Shown piece by piece: positions 34,149 through 43,135 of a stretch of DNA of 64,000 nucleotides. Under the pieces are notes generated by a model that made no database searches, was not told where the DNA came from, and worked only from the letters and a program-made list of their open reading frames with translations. Location of the stretch: the NCBI RefSeq assembly GCF_048898065.1, contig NZ_JBLWFI010000001.1:372001-436000 (forward strand), read 5' to 3'. The stretch comes from Tepidibacillus_B infernus (GTDB lineage: Bacteria > Bacillota > Bacilli > Tepidibacillales > Tepidibacillaceae). A program made the translations under genes and the position numbers. Every line of letters begins with the position of its first letter. Position 1 is the stretch's first letter.

Positions 34149-35924
34149 ATGTTACTACAAAGAACTCATCAGTGTGGAACACTTAATACAGAACATATAG
34201 GTGAAGAAGTTGTATTAAGTGGTTGGGTTCAAAAAAGGCGTGACCTTGGGGGACTCATTTTTATCGATTTAAGGGATCGAAGTGGAATTGTTCAATTGAT
34301 CTTCAATCCAGAAGCTTCAAAAGATGCTCATGAGATTGCGGATAAAGCAAGAAACGAATATGTTATTGCTGTAAAAGGGATGGTTGTTAAAAGGGATGAA
34401 GCAACGATTAACCCAAATATAGCGACAGGAGAAATAGAAATTGATGTAAAAGAGATCCAAATCATCAATGAAGCAAAGAATCCACCCTTTTTCATTCAAG
34501 ATCATATAGATATTGATGAGACTTTGCGTCTAAAATATCGTTACCTTGATTTAAGGCGAAATGAAATGCAAAAAACACTGATATTGCGCCATCAAGCTAT
34601 GATCTTTATTCGTAATTTTTTGGATAAACATGGCTTTCTAGATATTGAGACACCGATGCTTACCAAGAGTACACCAGAGGGTGCAAGAGACTATCTTGTT
34701 GCCAGTCGAAAACATCCAGGTCATTTTTTTGCCTTGCCCCAATCCCCACAGTTATATAAGCAACTTTTAATGGTGTCTGGTTTTGAACGATACTATCAAA
34801 TTACACGTTGCTTTAGAGATGAGGATTTGCGTGCAGACCGACAACCTGAATTTACACAAGTGGATATTGAGATGTCCTTTATGCCGTTACAAGAATTTCA
34901 AGATCTTATGGAAGAAATGATGGTTGGCTTATTCCAAGAAACCATCGGCTACAAAGTTGAGCGTCCTTTTTTACGCATGACTTACCAGGAAGCCATGGAT
35001 CGATATGGTTCAGATAAGCCAGATATTCGCTTTGGTTTAGAATTAAAAGACATATCTGAGGTCTTAAAAGATAGCGAGTTTAAAGTATTCAAAAATACGA
35101 TTGAAAACGGGGGGCAAATTAAAGCGATCAATGCAAAGGGTTGTGCTCATTATAGTAGAAAAGAGATTGATCAATTAACAGAATTTGTTACTCGTTATGG
35201 TGCTAAGGGTCTTGCTTGGCTTGCTTTTAAAGAGGGTGAGGTCAAAGGCTCGATTGCTAAATTTGTGACAGAAGAAGAATTAAAACAAATGAAAGCAATC
35301 CTTGAAGTAGAAAATGGCGACTTACTACTCTTTGTTGCCGATCAAAAGAAAGTGGTGGCGGATGCATTAGGAAATCTGCGTCTTAAATTAGGTAAAGATT
35401 TAAACTTAATTCCTCATGATGTTTATCAATTTTTATGGGTGACTGATTTTCCTCTACTTGCTTATGATGACGAAGAAGGAAGATACGTAGCAGAGCATCA
35501 TCCATTTACCATGCCAAAAACCGAAGATATTCCATTGTTAGATTTAGACCCAGCTAAGGTAAGAGCACAAGCTTATGATATGGTGTTGAATGGGTACGAA
35601 TTAGGTGGAGGAAGTATGAGGATTTATAAAAAGGAGATCCAAGAGAAGATGTTTCAGACTTTAGGATTCTCCAAAGAAGAGACTTGGGAAAAATTTGGCT
35701 TTTTATTGGAAGCTTTTGAATATGGAACTCCACCCCATGGAGGAATTGCCTTTGGGTTAGACCGAATCATTATGCTTCTAGCCAAACGAAGCAATCTGAG
35801 AGATACCATTGCCTTTCCAAAGACAGCTGGAGCCAATTGCTTATTAACAGGTGCCCCAACTCTAGTTGATAGAAAACAGCTAAATGAGCTTCATTTACAG
35901 ATTGAAAAAGATGGCCAAGAATAG
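34149..35924 (+). CDS. aspS: Aspartyl-tRNA synthetase
   Basis: This 591-aa bacterial-type AspRS has an N-terminal OB anticodon domain (VVLSGWVQKRRDLGGLIFIDLRDRSGIVQ). The class II core carries motif 2 in ITRCFRDEDLRADRQPEFTQVDIEMSF and motif 3 in GIAFGLDRIIMLL. The bacterial GAD insertion domain lies between them (residues 290-400). ATG follows AGGAGGAAAGAAAG. Bacteria lacking AsnRS use AspRS of relaxed specificity, but that cannot be judged here. It shares the T-box leader with hisS. Confidence 0.97.
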   Translation: MLLQRTHQCGTLNTEHIGEEVVLSGWVQKRRDLGGLIFIDLRDRSGIVQLIFNPEASKDAHEIADKARNEYVIAVKGMVVKRDEATINPNIATGEIEIDVKEIQIINEAKNPPFFIQDHIDIDETLRLKYRYLDLRRNEMQKTLILRHQAMIFIRNFLDKHGFLDIETPMLTKSTPEGARDYLVASRKHPGHFFALPQSPQLYKQLLMVSGFERYYQITRCFRDEDLRADRQPEFTQVDIEMSFMPLQEFQDLMEEMMVGLFQETIGYKVERPFLRMTYQEAMDRYGSDKPDIRFGLELKDISEVLKDSEFKVFKNTIENGGQIKAINAKGCAHYSRKEIDQLTEFVTRYGAKGLAWLAFKEGEVKGSIAKFVTEEELKQMKAILEVENGDLLLFVADQKKVVADALGNLRLKLGKDLNLIPHDVYQFLWVTDFPLLAYDDEEGRYVAEHHPFTMPKTEDIPLLDLDPAKVRAQAYDMVLNGYELGGGSMRIYKKEIQEKMFQTLGFSKEETWEKFGFLLEAFEYGTPPHGGIAFGLDRIIMLLAKRSNLRDTIAFPKTAGANCLLTGAPTLVDRKQLNELHLQIEKDGQE

Positions 35925-36002
35925 ACAAGTTAGATTGGTAAAGATTTTGTAACAAAGCCCACTTGATTTTCGGCTTATCCATATGGTAACATAAAATTAC
36001 AA

Positions 36003-36195
36003 GTTAACAATAAGAGCCCTAAGTTGTACGTGAAGTACCGACAGTTTTGAGCCAACACCTTTTTTACGGGAGTTCGGGTTCTTTGGTGGATAAGAAGCCA
36101 TGATTTATCTTGGACCTATGAAATCAAAGACAGGACACCCACCTGCGAGAGCAGGTTCAAAACCTAGGAAACACGGCATACCCGGGGCTCTTTTT
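36003..36195 (+). ncRNA. ssrS: 6S RNA
   Basis: The location between aspS and tcdA is where B. subtilis carries 6S-1 RNA. The closing stem is AGAGCCC (36013-36019) with GGGCTCT (36185-36191), followed by a T-run that makes the terminator. The interior is a long imperfect rod with a central open region, as in 6S RNAs, which imitate an open promoter and trap sigma-A RNA polymerase. A possible promoter is TTGATT (35963-35968) with TAACAT (35987-35992). The exact 5' end is not certain. Confidence 0.82.
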
Positions 36196-36216
36196 TTTGC
36201 TTTTTCTTCAAAAAAA

Positions 36217-36248
36217 GGCATGGATGACGGAGCTTGTTGTAATATACA
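36217..36248 (+). repeat. Decayed remnant of the dispersed element, copy D
   Basis: GGATGACGGAG (36222-36232) and AATATAC (36241-36247) match the right end of copies A and B in order and near-identical spacing. The left half and terminal inverted repeat are missing. It follows the 6S RNA terminator. Confidence 0.55.
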
Positions 36249-36334
36249 TTTCATCTGAATTTACATAGTATCAAATTGATAAATTAAATGAAAAAGATTA
36301 ATGAATATAACGAATTTGAGAAAGGAAATCGTTC

Positions 36335-37072
36335 ATGTTACATGCGTTTTCAAGGTTAGAATTAGCAATTGGATCAGAAAATCTTCAAATTCTGAAAAAT
36401 AGTACTGTGGTCGTATTAGGAGTTGGTGGGGTAGGTTCTTATGCTGCAGAGGCATTAGCTCGCTCAGCTATTGGAAAAATTATTCTAGTTGATAAGGATG
36501 TTGTCGACATCACCAATATCAATCGACAAATCCATGCTTTAACTTCCACTGTAGGAATGTCAAAGGTAGAGCTGATGGTAACAAGAATCAAAGAGATCAA
36601 CCCTGATTGTGAAGTGATTCCTTTACATATGTTTTACAATGAAGAAACTGCAGAGGAGATTTTTTCTCATCAGCCTGATTACATCGTTGATGCGATCGAT
36701 ACGATGACATGTAAGATCCAAGTTATTCTTGAAAGTAAAAAAAGAAATGTCCCTATTATTTCCTCCATGGGTGCTGCCAATAAAATGGATCCTACCCAGT
36801 TTGTCATTACAGATATCTCCAAAACACATACCGATCCAGTTGCTAGAGTAATTCGACAACAGCTAAAAAAACATGGAATTCACAAAGGAGTACAAGTGGT
36901 TTTTTCTCCAGAAAAACCAATCGCACTTCAAGAAGATCTTTATCAAGTGGTCGGCAAAAAAACAAGTGAAATTCGCAAAGAAAAAAGACCTCCAGCTAGC
37001 AACGCATTTGTTCCACCAGTTGCGGGTATGATTTTAGCTAGTGTGGTTGTGCGTGAACTTATTCAATCATAA
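36335..37072 (+). CDS. tcdA: tRNA threonylcarbamoyladenosine dehydratase
   Basis: TcdA (CsdL, YrvM) is an E1-like enzyme that cyclises t6A37 of tRNA in an ATP-dependent dehydration. The 245-aa protein has the ThiF/MoeB nucleotide-binding motif VVVLGVGGVGSYAAEALARSAIGKIILVDKD, the Arg in NINRQIHA, and VDAIDTMTCK further on. CSMGAANKMDPT-type sequence (SSMGAANKMDPTQF) is diagnostic for TcdA. ATG follows GAAAGGAAATC. It is downstream of 6S RNA, as in B. subtilis. Confidence 0.94.
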   Translation: MLHAFSRLELAIGSENLQILKNSTVVVLGVGGVGSYAAEALARSAIGKIILVDKDVVDITNINRQIHALTSTVGMSKVELMVTRIKEINPDCEVIPLHMFYNEETAEEIFSHQPDYIVDAIDTMTCKIQVILESKKRNVPIISSMGAANKMDPTQFVITDISKTHTDPVARVIRQQLKKHGIHKGVQVVFSPEKPIALQEDLYQVVGKKTSEIRKEKRPPASNAFVPPVAGMILASVVVRELIQS

Positions 37073-37116
37073 AAATAAAGGAATTAAGCGATTTTTGCTT
37101 AATTCCTTTATTTTGG
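37072..37116. terminator. Bidirectional terminator after tcdA
   Basis: An 18-bp perfect stem pairs 37072-37089 with 37097-37114. AAAATAAAGG on one side and CCTTTATTTT on the other supply U-runs in both directions, and the stem includes the last base of the tcdA stop. Confidence 0.9.
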
Positions 37117-37125
37117 TTTTTTCAT

Positions 37126-37788
37126 TTATTCCTCTTTTATTTCCTTTTGATATTGTAGGTATGAATATAAAGTGATTACCCCTACTGAGATAAGAAGGGA
37201 GCCAATTAAAAGGATAAAAGCAATCATACCTTGGAAAAGGCTACCGATGATACCCAATATCCCTGTGATCACAAATAACTTTCCTGCCAAACGATGAGTT
37301 TTGTACCAGACCTCTTTACTACTTAATGTCCAAGGTGTACGTATACCGATAAAATAATTGTCCTTAATCTTTCCGGAATAGTTGCCAATAATAATAAATA
37401 ACACAGAAACAAGAAATGGAACGATAAAACCAACTTGTAGATAATTAGGGATCTGGTCTGCTCCTTTGATTGCATATAACAAGGTTAAGAGATAGATCAG
37501 AGCAAGGAACAGATGAATACTCCATCGGAAAATAATGTAAACCCCAGCAAATTTAGCATAACTCTCTTTTCTTGGATCAACTTTCGGAGTGACGAAAAAG
37601 AAGAAAAATAACAACAAATTCAAACCAGGGAAAAGCAATATCGCCTGCCATTTTTCACTATAGGAATCGACTTCTCCTTGTATATTCCAATGGGTTGGGA
37701 TTTGATCTGGAAGTTGAGAAGAAAGAATAAGTCCAATGGCAAACGTAGACAAAATAATGGCTAATAAAAACCAATCTGATTTTTTCAT
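37126..37788 (-). CDS. SdpI-family membrane protein
   Basis: This 220-aa protein has about six hydrophobic helices. A DUF1648 segment with LPDQIPTHWNIQGEVDSY lies near the N-terminus. The SdpI domain follows in the second half (GNYSGKIKDNYFIGIRTPWTLSSKEVWYKTHRLAGKLFVITG). In B. subtilis, SdpI gives immunity to the cannibalism toxin SDP and senses it to titrate the repressor SdpR. No toxin gene is seen nearby, so the role here may be general. ATG at 37788 lies 8 nt after AAGGAG. It is 5 nt downstream of the ArsR-type gene. Confidence 0.87.
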   Translation of the reverse strand: MKKSDWFLLAIILSTFAIGLILSSQLPDQIPTHWNIQGEVDSYSEKWQAILLFPGLNLLLFFFFFVTPKVDPRKESYAKFAGVYIIFRWSIHLFLALIYLLTLLYAIKGADQIPNYLQVGFIVPFLVSVLFIIIGNYSGKIKDNYFIGIRTPWTLSSKEVWYKTHRLAGKLFVITGILGIIGSLFQGMIAFILLIGSLLISVGVITLYSYLQYQKEIKEE

Positions 37789-37793
37789 GATTT

Positions 37794-38072
37794 TCACTCC
37801 TTGATTTTTTGTTCGGTTAAATCGATCATCCAGCTCATAATATCTTGAAAAACAGTTGTATTCAGCTGATAAAGAATAAATTGCCCCTGTTTTTCATCCT
37901 GGATCATATCTGCTTGTTTCAGGATATTTAAATGATGGGAGATGCTTGGCTTTGTCATTGCAAATTGATCGGCGATTTCTCCAGCCGTTAATGGCTTTTC
38001 TTTTAATAATTGAATTATCTTTCTTCTCGTCGGATCTGATAAGGCCTTAAATGTATGATTAAAGGATGACAT
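37794..38072 (-). CDS. ArsR/SdpR-type winged-helix autorepressor
   Basis: This 92-aa repressor has the ArsR winged helix: FKALSDPTRRKIIQLL, then TAGEIADQFAMTKPSISHHLNILKQADMI. It lacks the paired Cys residues of metal sensors. Its length and its neighbour match SdpR, the autorepressor of the sdpRI immunity operon. ATG at 38072 follows AGGCAGGTG. A 9-bp inverted repeat at 38126-38149 upstream is a likely operator. Confidence 0.87.
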   Translation of the reverse strand: MSSFNHTFKALSDPTRRKIIQLLKEKPLTAGEIADQFAMTKPSISHHLNILKQADMIQDEKQGQFILYQLNTTVFQDIMSWMIDLTEQKIKE

Positions 38073-38125
38073 GAATACACACCTGCCTTTCCACTAATGT
38101 TCTTGGGGCAATCAAGGTTAGTTTA

Positions 38126-38149
38126 ATATTTAGATAAATTTCTAAATAT
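38126..38149. promoter_or_regulatory. Probable operator of the sdpRI-like operon
   Basis: ATATTTAGA (38126-38134) and TCTAAATAT (38141-38149) form a perfect 9-bp dyad with a 6-bp centre, 54 bp upstream of the ArsR-type gene. Its size suits an ArsR dimer. Confidence 0.6.
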
Positions 38150-38285
38150 CTAATTAAAGTATATCCTATCTTTTAAAAAATAATAAGCCCAAAAAAATGT
38201 GCAGAAAAATGTAGATTTCATTTATGAATGATTTAAAGAAGTGATATAGTAAATAAAGTAAAGAGATTATGCCGGAGGGAATTGT

Positions 38286-38858
38286 ATGAGACTAGGTATT
38301 GATATAGACGGAACGATTAAACAAACACAAAGAACAGCGATTCAATTGTATAATGAAGTATTGAATCGCGATGTAAAAGAAGATGAAGTCACAACCTTTT
38401 ATTTAGATGAACCGTATGGATTATCTGAAGAAGAAGGAAGAAGAATTTGGCGCAAACTTGAAGCCAAAATTTACACAGTTGGAATCCCACTTGAACATGC
38501 ACCTGAAGCATTACAACAATTAAAGGGAGAAGGAAATCAGATTTATTTTATCACTGCAAGGCCTGATACGGATCGGATTAGAAAGATTACAATCGAGTGG
38601 CTAAAAAAACATAATTTTCCATATAATGGAAAAAATCTTTTTATGAATGCACATGATAAAGGAACCGTTGCTAATCAATTAGGAATTGATCTTTTTTTTG
38701 AGGATGACCCTGAGCATATCAATAACCTTTTAGCAAAAAAGATACACACCATCATCATGGATGCCAAGTATAATCAGGATTATCCTGCTGATATTCCAAG
38801 AATTAAAAACTGGCAGGAAGGAATTGAATATATTCACCAATTTGAAAAAGCGCTATAA
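38286..38858 (+). CDS. HAD-superfamily 5'-nucleotidase-like phosphatase
   Basis: This 190-aa soluble protein has the HAD nucleophile motif GIDIDGT at the N-terminus, ITARPDTDRIRKITIEWL as motif II, a Lys in NAHDKGTVA, and FFEDDPEHINNL as motif IV. The arrangement resembles the NT5C/YqfW group, which includes deoxyribonucleotidases. The substrate cannot be deduced. ATG at 38286 follows GGAGGGAATTGT. It precedes the threonine aldolase gene by 62 bp. Confidence 0.82.
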   Translation: MRLGIDIDGTIKQTQRTAIQLYNEVLNRDVKEDEVTTFYLDEPYGLSEEEGRRIWRKLEAKIYTVGIPLEHAPEALQQLKGEGNQIYFITARPDTDRIRKITIEWLKKHNFPYNGKNLFMNAHDKGTVANQLGIDLFFEDDPEHINNLLAKKIHTIIMDAKYNQDYPADIPRIKNWQEGIEYIHQFEKAL

Positions 38859-38920
38859 ACAGAAGCCACATGGTGATATGATATTTTTTAAAAGAATTAA
38901 TTCTGGGAGAGTGAGATAAG

Positions 38921-39967
38921 ATGATCGATTTACGAAGTGATACTGTAACAAAACCTACTCAAGAAATGCGTGAGGCAATGTATCATGCAGAAGTAGGTGA
39001 CGATGTATATGGCGAAGACCCAACCGTTACAAAACTGGAAACTCTTGCTGCTGAAATGCTGGGGAAAGAGTCAGCCTTATTTGTAACAAGTGGTACACAA
39101 GGGAATCAAATTGCTGTCTTAACTCATGGCAAGCCAGGGGATGAAATCATTCTAGAAGCTGATTCACATATTTTTTATTATGAAGCTGGAGCAGTAGCTG
39201 CCCTTGCTGGGGTACAAACAAGAACGATTCAAGGTGAAAGAGGAAGAATGCCACTTGATAAAATTCGGGAAGCGATTCGTGAAGAAGGAGATATTCATCT
39301 TCCTCAAACGGCAATGATTGGCTTAGAAAATACACATAATCGTGCAGGAGGAGTCGTTATTCCACCTGATTATATGAAAGCAGTTTACCAGTTGGCACAA
39401 GAAAAGGGCATACCTGTTCATTTAGATGGAGCTCGTTTATTTAACGCAGCGATAGCATTAGATGTAGGTGTCAAAGAATTTACCAAATATGTAGACACTG
39501 TTCAAGTCTGCTTATCTAAAGGGTTAAGTGCACCAATGGGTTCTATTTTAGCCGGGCCAAAAGAATGGATAGAACGGGCTAGAAAATGGCGCAAACGTCT
39601 TGGTGGAGGAATGAGACAGTCTGGTTTAATGGCTGCACCTGGAATTGTTGCTTTAACCAAGATGGTTGATCGACTCGCAGAAGATCATCATCGTGCAAAA
39701 GATTTGGCAAAAGGGATTAATGAAATTGAAGGAATTCAGATTGACCTTGAACATGTTGAAACTAATATTGTTTTAATCAATATAAAACAGTTGGGCATTA
39801 CAGCCGTTCAGTTTTTAAATGAATTAAAGGAATTTGGTATCCTTGGAAGTGCATTTGGAGAATATTTAATCCGTTTAACCACTCATCGCGAAATTCAAGA
39901 TGAGGATATTACACAGACTGTAAATATTTTTACGAAAGTGGTACAACAATTAAGGAAACGAGGATAG
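38921..39967 (+). CDS. Low-specificity L-threonine aldolase
   Basis: This PLP enzyme splits L-threonine or allo-threonine to glycine and acetaldehyde. The 348-aa protein begins with the family hallmark MIDLRSDTVTKPTQEMREAM and contains GDDVYGEDPTV, FVTSGTQGNQIA, ENTHNRAGG and HLDGARLFNAA. The PLP lysine is in VQVCLSKGLSAPMGS. ATG follows TGGGAGAGTGAG. It is 9 bp ahead of rarA. Confidence 0.94.
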   Translation: MIDLRSDTVTKPTQEMREAMYHAEVGDDVYGEDPTVTKLETLAAEMLGKESALFVTSGTQGNQIAVLTHGKPGDEIILEADSHIFYYEAGAVAALAGVQTRTIQGERGRMPLDKIREAIREEGDIHLPQTAMIGLENTHNRAGGVVIPPDYMKAVYQLAQEKGIPVHLDGARLFNAAIALDVGVKEFTKYVDTVQVCLSKGLSAPMGSILAGPKEWIERARKWRKRLGGGMRQSGLMAAPGIVALTKMVDRLAEDHHRAKDLAKGINEIEGIQIDLEHVETNIVLINIKQLGITAVQFLNELKEFGILGSAFGEYLIRLTTHREIQDEDITQTVNIFTKVVQQLRKRG

Positions 39968-39976
39968 TGCTGATTC

Positions 39977-41272
39977 ATGTATGATTTATTTTCTTCAACA
40001 ACGAACCAATTTTCTCCGCTTGCTGATCGTTTACGTCCTAGAAATCTAGATGAATATATTGGTCAAAAGCATATTGTTGGTAAGGGAAAACTTCTTCGTC
40101 GTGCGATTGAAGCAGATAGGATTTCATCGATCATCCTATATGGCCCTCCGGGTACAGGAAAAACTAGTCTTGCTTATGTGATTAGTCAAGTGACACAGAG
40201 TGAATTTGTTCGCCTTAATGCTGTAAGTGCAGGGGTCAAAGAGGTGAGAGAAGTAATCGAAAAAGCTTCTGAACAAGTTAGACTTTATGGAAGAAAAACG
40301 ATACTTTTTTTAGATGAGATTCATCGTTTTAACAAAGCACAACAAGATGCCCTTCTTCCTTCTGTTGAAAAGGGCGATCTGATTTTAATTGGGGCAACGA
40401 CTGAAAATCCCTTCTTTGAGGTAAATTCAGCCCTATTATCTAGAAGTCAATTATTTCGACTAGAACCTTTAATAGAAGATGAGATGAAAGAAGCCTTAGA
40501 AATGGCTTTAACAGATAAAGAACGCGGACTAGGTAATGAGCCAGTTGAGATGGAAGATGAAGCTTTGCAACACATCATCTATACGGCAAACGGAGATTTA
40601 AGGAAGGCTCTAAATGCTCTTGAATTAGCGGTAACCACGACCCCTCCAGATGCGGATGGAAAAATTAGAGTAACTTTGGCTATTGCTGAAGAGTCCATTC
40701 AACAACCTGCGATTCGTTATGATACAGGGGATGCACGCTATGATATGATGAGTGCCATGATTAAATCAATTCGGGGTAGTGCAACAGATGCAGCTCTATA
40801 TTGGATGGCTAGAATGCTGGAAGCAGGTGAGGATCCCAAACTGATTGTCCGAAGACTCATTGTCCATGCGTCAGAAGATATCGGCATGGCAAATCCTAAT
40901 GCGTTAGAACAAGCTATTGCGACCCTACATGCCCTTCAAGCTGTTGGATTGCCTGAAGCGAGAATAAACATAGCTCAATGTGTGATTTACTTATCAGAAA
41001 GTCCTAAATCAAATTCGGTGATTCAAGCTATAGATTCAGCTCTTTCCGATGTGAGAAAGGGAATGCTAGGTCAGGTTCCTTCTCATTTAAGGGATGCTCA
41101 TTACAAAGGAGCAAAACAACTAGGTCATGGCATAGGATATAAATATCCTCATAATTATCCCAATCACTTTGTAGAACAACAATATTTGCCAAATGGAATG
41201 TCTGAAACACAGTATTACTTTCCAAGTGATCAAGGGATGGAAGCAAAATTGCAACAAAGGAAAAGAAAGTAA
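39977..41272 (+). CDS. rarA: Replication-associated recombination protein A (AAA ATPase)
   Basis: RarA (MgsA) is a clamp-loader-like ATPase acting at stalled replication forks. The 431-aa protein has SPLADRLRPRNLDEYIGQKHIVG at the N-terminus, Walker A as YGPPGTGKTS (about residue 55), Walker B as ILFLDEIHRFNK and the sensor region IGATTENPFFEVN. The C-terminal MgsA tetramerisation domain includes SAMIKSIRGSATDAALYWMARML. ATG at 39977 has CGAGGATAG upstream. Confidence 0.95.
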   Translation: MYDLFSSTTNQFSPLADRLRPRNLDEYIGQKHIVGKGKLLRRAIEADRISSIILYGPPGTGKTSLAYVISQVTQSEFVRLNAVSAGVKEVREVIEKASEQVRLYGRKTILFLDEIHRFNKAQQDALLPSVEKGDLILIGATTENPFFEVNSALLSRSQLFRLEPLIEDEMKEALEMALTDKERGLGNEPVEMEDEALQHIIYTANGDLRKALNALELAVTTTPPDADGKIRVTLAIAEESIQQPAIRYDTGDARYDMMSAMIKSIRGSATDAALYWMARMLEAGEDPKLIVRRLIVHASEDIGMANPNALEQAIATLHALQAVGLPEARINIAQCVIYLSESPKSNSVIQAIDSALSDVRKGMLGQVPSHLRDAHYKGAKQLGHGIGYKYPHNYPNHFVEQQYLPNGMSETQYYFPSDQGMEAKLQQRKRK

Positions 41273-41337
41273 CAATTATATTTAATAAGTGAATTGTAAA
41301 TTGTAGAGAGAGAATGTGTTGGTTGAGGAGAGGTAAA

Positions 41338-41955
41338 ATGAGCAAACATGAATGGTTCATACGTATGATTATATTTTTTATGGGCATCATTGTGATGAGT
41401 TTAGGCATCTCATTGATTATTGAAGCCAATTTAGGGGTTTCTGCTTGGGACGTTCTCCATATTGGATTATATAAAACACTTGGTTTAACAGTTGGTACAT
41501 GGTCACAAATTGTGGGAATCGTCGTGATTGCAGTAAGTTATTTGATGGATAAAAAAATACTTGGGGTTGGTACCGTTCTTAATATGGTTTTTGTTGGCTG
41601 GTTTCTTGATCTCTTTTTGTATCTGTTACCAACCATGAAAATGATCATTCCTCAAATAATGTTTCTATTTCTTGGTATTATTTTTATGGGCATGGGATCT
41701 GGTATGTACATTACTTCAAAATTGGGGCCAGGCCCTAGAGATGGTTTGATGCTAGTTTTATCTGAACGTTTTCATTGGGGTATAGGTAAAATAAAAACGA
41801 TGATGGAAATGATTGCACTCCTCATCGGTTGGGTTTTGGGTGGCCCTGTCTTTATTGGGACTGTAATTGCTTCTGTCATGATAGGACCTGCCATGCAATT
41901 TTTTATCCATTTATTTAATGTGAGGATTAATAAAGAAAGGGAGAAATTAGTATGA
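41338..41955 (+). CDS. YczE-type integral membrane protein
   Basis: This 205-aa protein has about five to six hydrophobic helices. GISLIIEANLGVSAWDVLHIGL near the N-terminus and GSGMYITSKLGPGPRDGLMLVL in the middle match the YczE/YyaS/YitT superfamily. B. subtilis YczE affects bacillomycin/surfactin-type production, but the molecular role is unknown. ATG at 41338 is chosen because GAGGAGAGG lies 5 nt upstream. It overlaps the cysteine desulfurase gene by 4 nt (ATGA), implying coupling. Confidence 0.82.
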   Translation: MSKHEWFIRMIIFFMGIIVMSLGISLIIEANLGVSAWDVLHIGLYKTLGLTVGTWSQIVGIVVIAVSYLMDKKILGVGTVLNMVFVGWFLDLFLYLLPTMKMIIPQIMFLFLGIIFMGMGSGMYITSKLGPGPRDGLMLVLSERFHWGIGKIKTMMEMIALLIGWVLGGPVFIGTVIASVMIGPAMQFFIHLFNVRINKEREKLV

Positions 41956-43091
41956 ACGATATTTATTTGGATCATGGAGCAACCACACCTGTTCATCCAC
42001 AGGTCTTTGAAAAAATGACTCCTTTTTTACAGGATCGTTTTGGCAATCCATCAAGCCTCCATTTCAAAGGTAAAATTGCAAAGATACCCATAGAAGATGC
42101 AAGAGTTTACGTAGCAAAAGCATTACATACGCATCCGACAAGAATTGTGTTTACCAGTGGGGGGACTGAAAGTGATTATACGGCTATCGTAGGAGCTGCA
42201 TTAGCTCAACGCGAGAAGGGGAAACACATTATCATCTCGGAAATTGAACATTCAGCTGTCTTTGAAGCAGTCGATTTTTTAAAGCAGTTTGATTTTGAAA
42301 TCACCTATTTGCCTGTCAATTCACAAGGAATAGTCGAAATAGATCAATTGAAACAAGCGATCCGAAACGACACCATTTTAATTAGTGTAATGTATGTGAA
42401 TAATGAACTTGGAACGATTCAGCCAATTCAACAAATTGGAGATATTGCCCGGGAAAAGGGGATTCTTTTTCATACGGATGCGGTACAAGCCTTTCCTGTG
42501 ATGGATATAGATGTTTCTACATTGCCTGTCGATTTATTAACGGTTTCCTCCCACAAAATTAATGGTCCTAAAGGAGTAGGTGCTTTATATATTCATAAAG
42601 ATGTGAAAATAAGACCTTTAATTGGGGGCAATCAGGAAAGGAATAGAAGAGGTGGTACGGAGAATGTACCAGGAATTGTTGGGTTTGGAGAGGCAGCAAA
42701 AATTCTTACTGAGACAAGAGAAGAAAAATGGCAAAAAGCGCAACAATTTAAAAATCGAATGATTAAAATATGGAAGGAAAAGTTAGGGGAAGAGGAGTTT
42801 TTTATCAATGGGGACCTTCATGGTGTTCCTAGTATTCTTAATGTAAGTTTTCCATCCGTTGATACGCAAACGATGATTGTAAGTCTAGATATGAAAAAGA
42901 TCGCAATATCAGGTGGATCAGCTTGTGCAGCAGGTTCCATTGATGTAACCCGTGTTATTAAGGCATTGCATCTTCCTGATCCTATCGCTAAGTCTGCCAT
43001 TCGAATTAGTTTTGGTTATGGAAATACCCTTGAAGATATAGAAAGAGCTGCCAAAGAAATTGTTAACATCGTAAATCGAAAACGTAAATAA
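41952..43091 (+). CDS. Cysteine desulfurase (IscS/NifS-like, YrvO type)
   Basis: This PLP enzyme takes sulfur from cysteine as a persulfide for tRNA thiolation or Fe-S clusters. The 379-aa protein starts NDIYLDHGATTPVHPQV. It has TSGGTESD, HTDAVQAF, the PLP Lys in TVSSHKINGPKGVGAL, and the catalytic Cys in ISGGSACAAGS. In B. subtilis the related yrvO is followed by mnmA, the tRNA 2-thiouridylase. Here a PRC-barrel gene follows instead. ATG overlaps the upstream membrane-protein gene. Confidence 0.93.
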   Translation: MNDIYLDHGATTPVHPQVFEKMTPFLQDRFGNPSSLHFKGKIAKIPIEDARVYVAKALHTHPTRIVFTSGGTESDYTAIVGAALAQREKGKHIIISEIEHSAVFEAVDFLKQFDFEITYLPVNSQGIVEIDQLKQAIRNDTILISVMYVNNELGTIQPIQQIGDIAREKGILFHTDAVQAFPVMDIDVSTLPVDLLTVSSHKINGPKGVGALYIHKDVKIRPLIGGNQERNRRGGTENVPGIVGFGEAAKILTETREEKWQKAQQFKNRMIKIWKEKLGEEEFFINGDLHGVPSILNVSFPSVDTQTMIVSLDMKKIAISGGSACAAGSIDVTRVIKALHLPDPIAKSAIRISFGYGNTLEDIERAAKEIVNIVNRKRK

Positions 43092-43135
43092 GCGTATACT
43101 AACTATATCCCTTATATAAGGGAGGGAAGGTTAAT

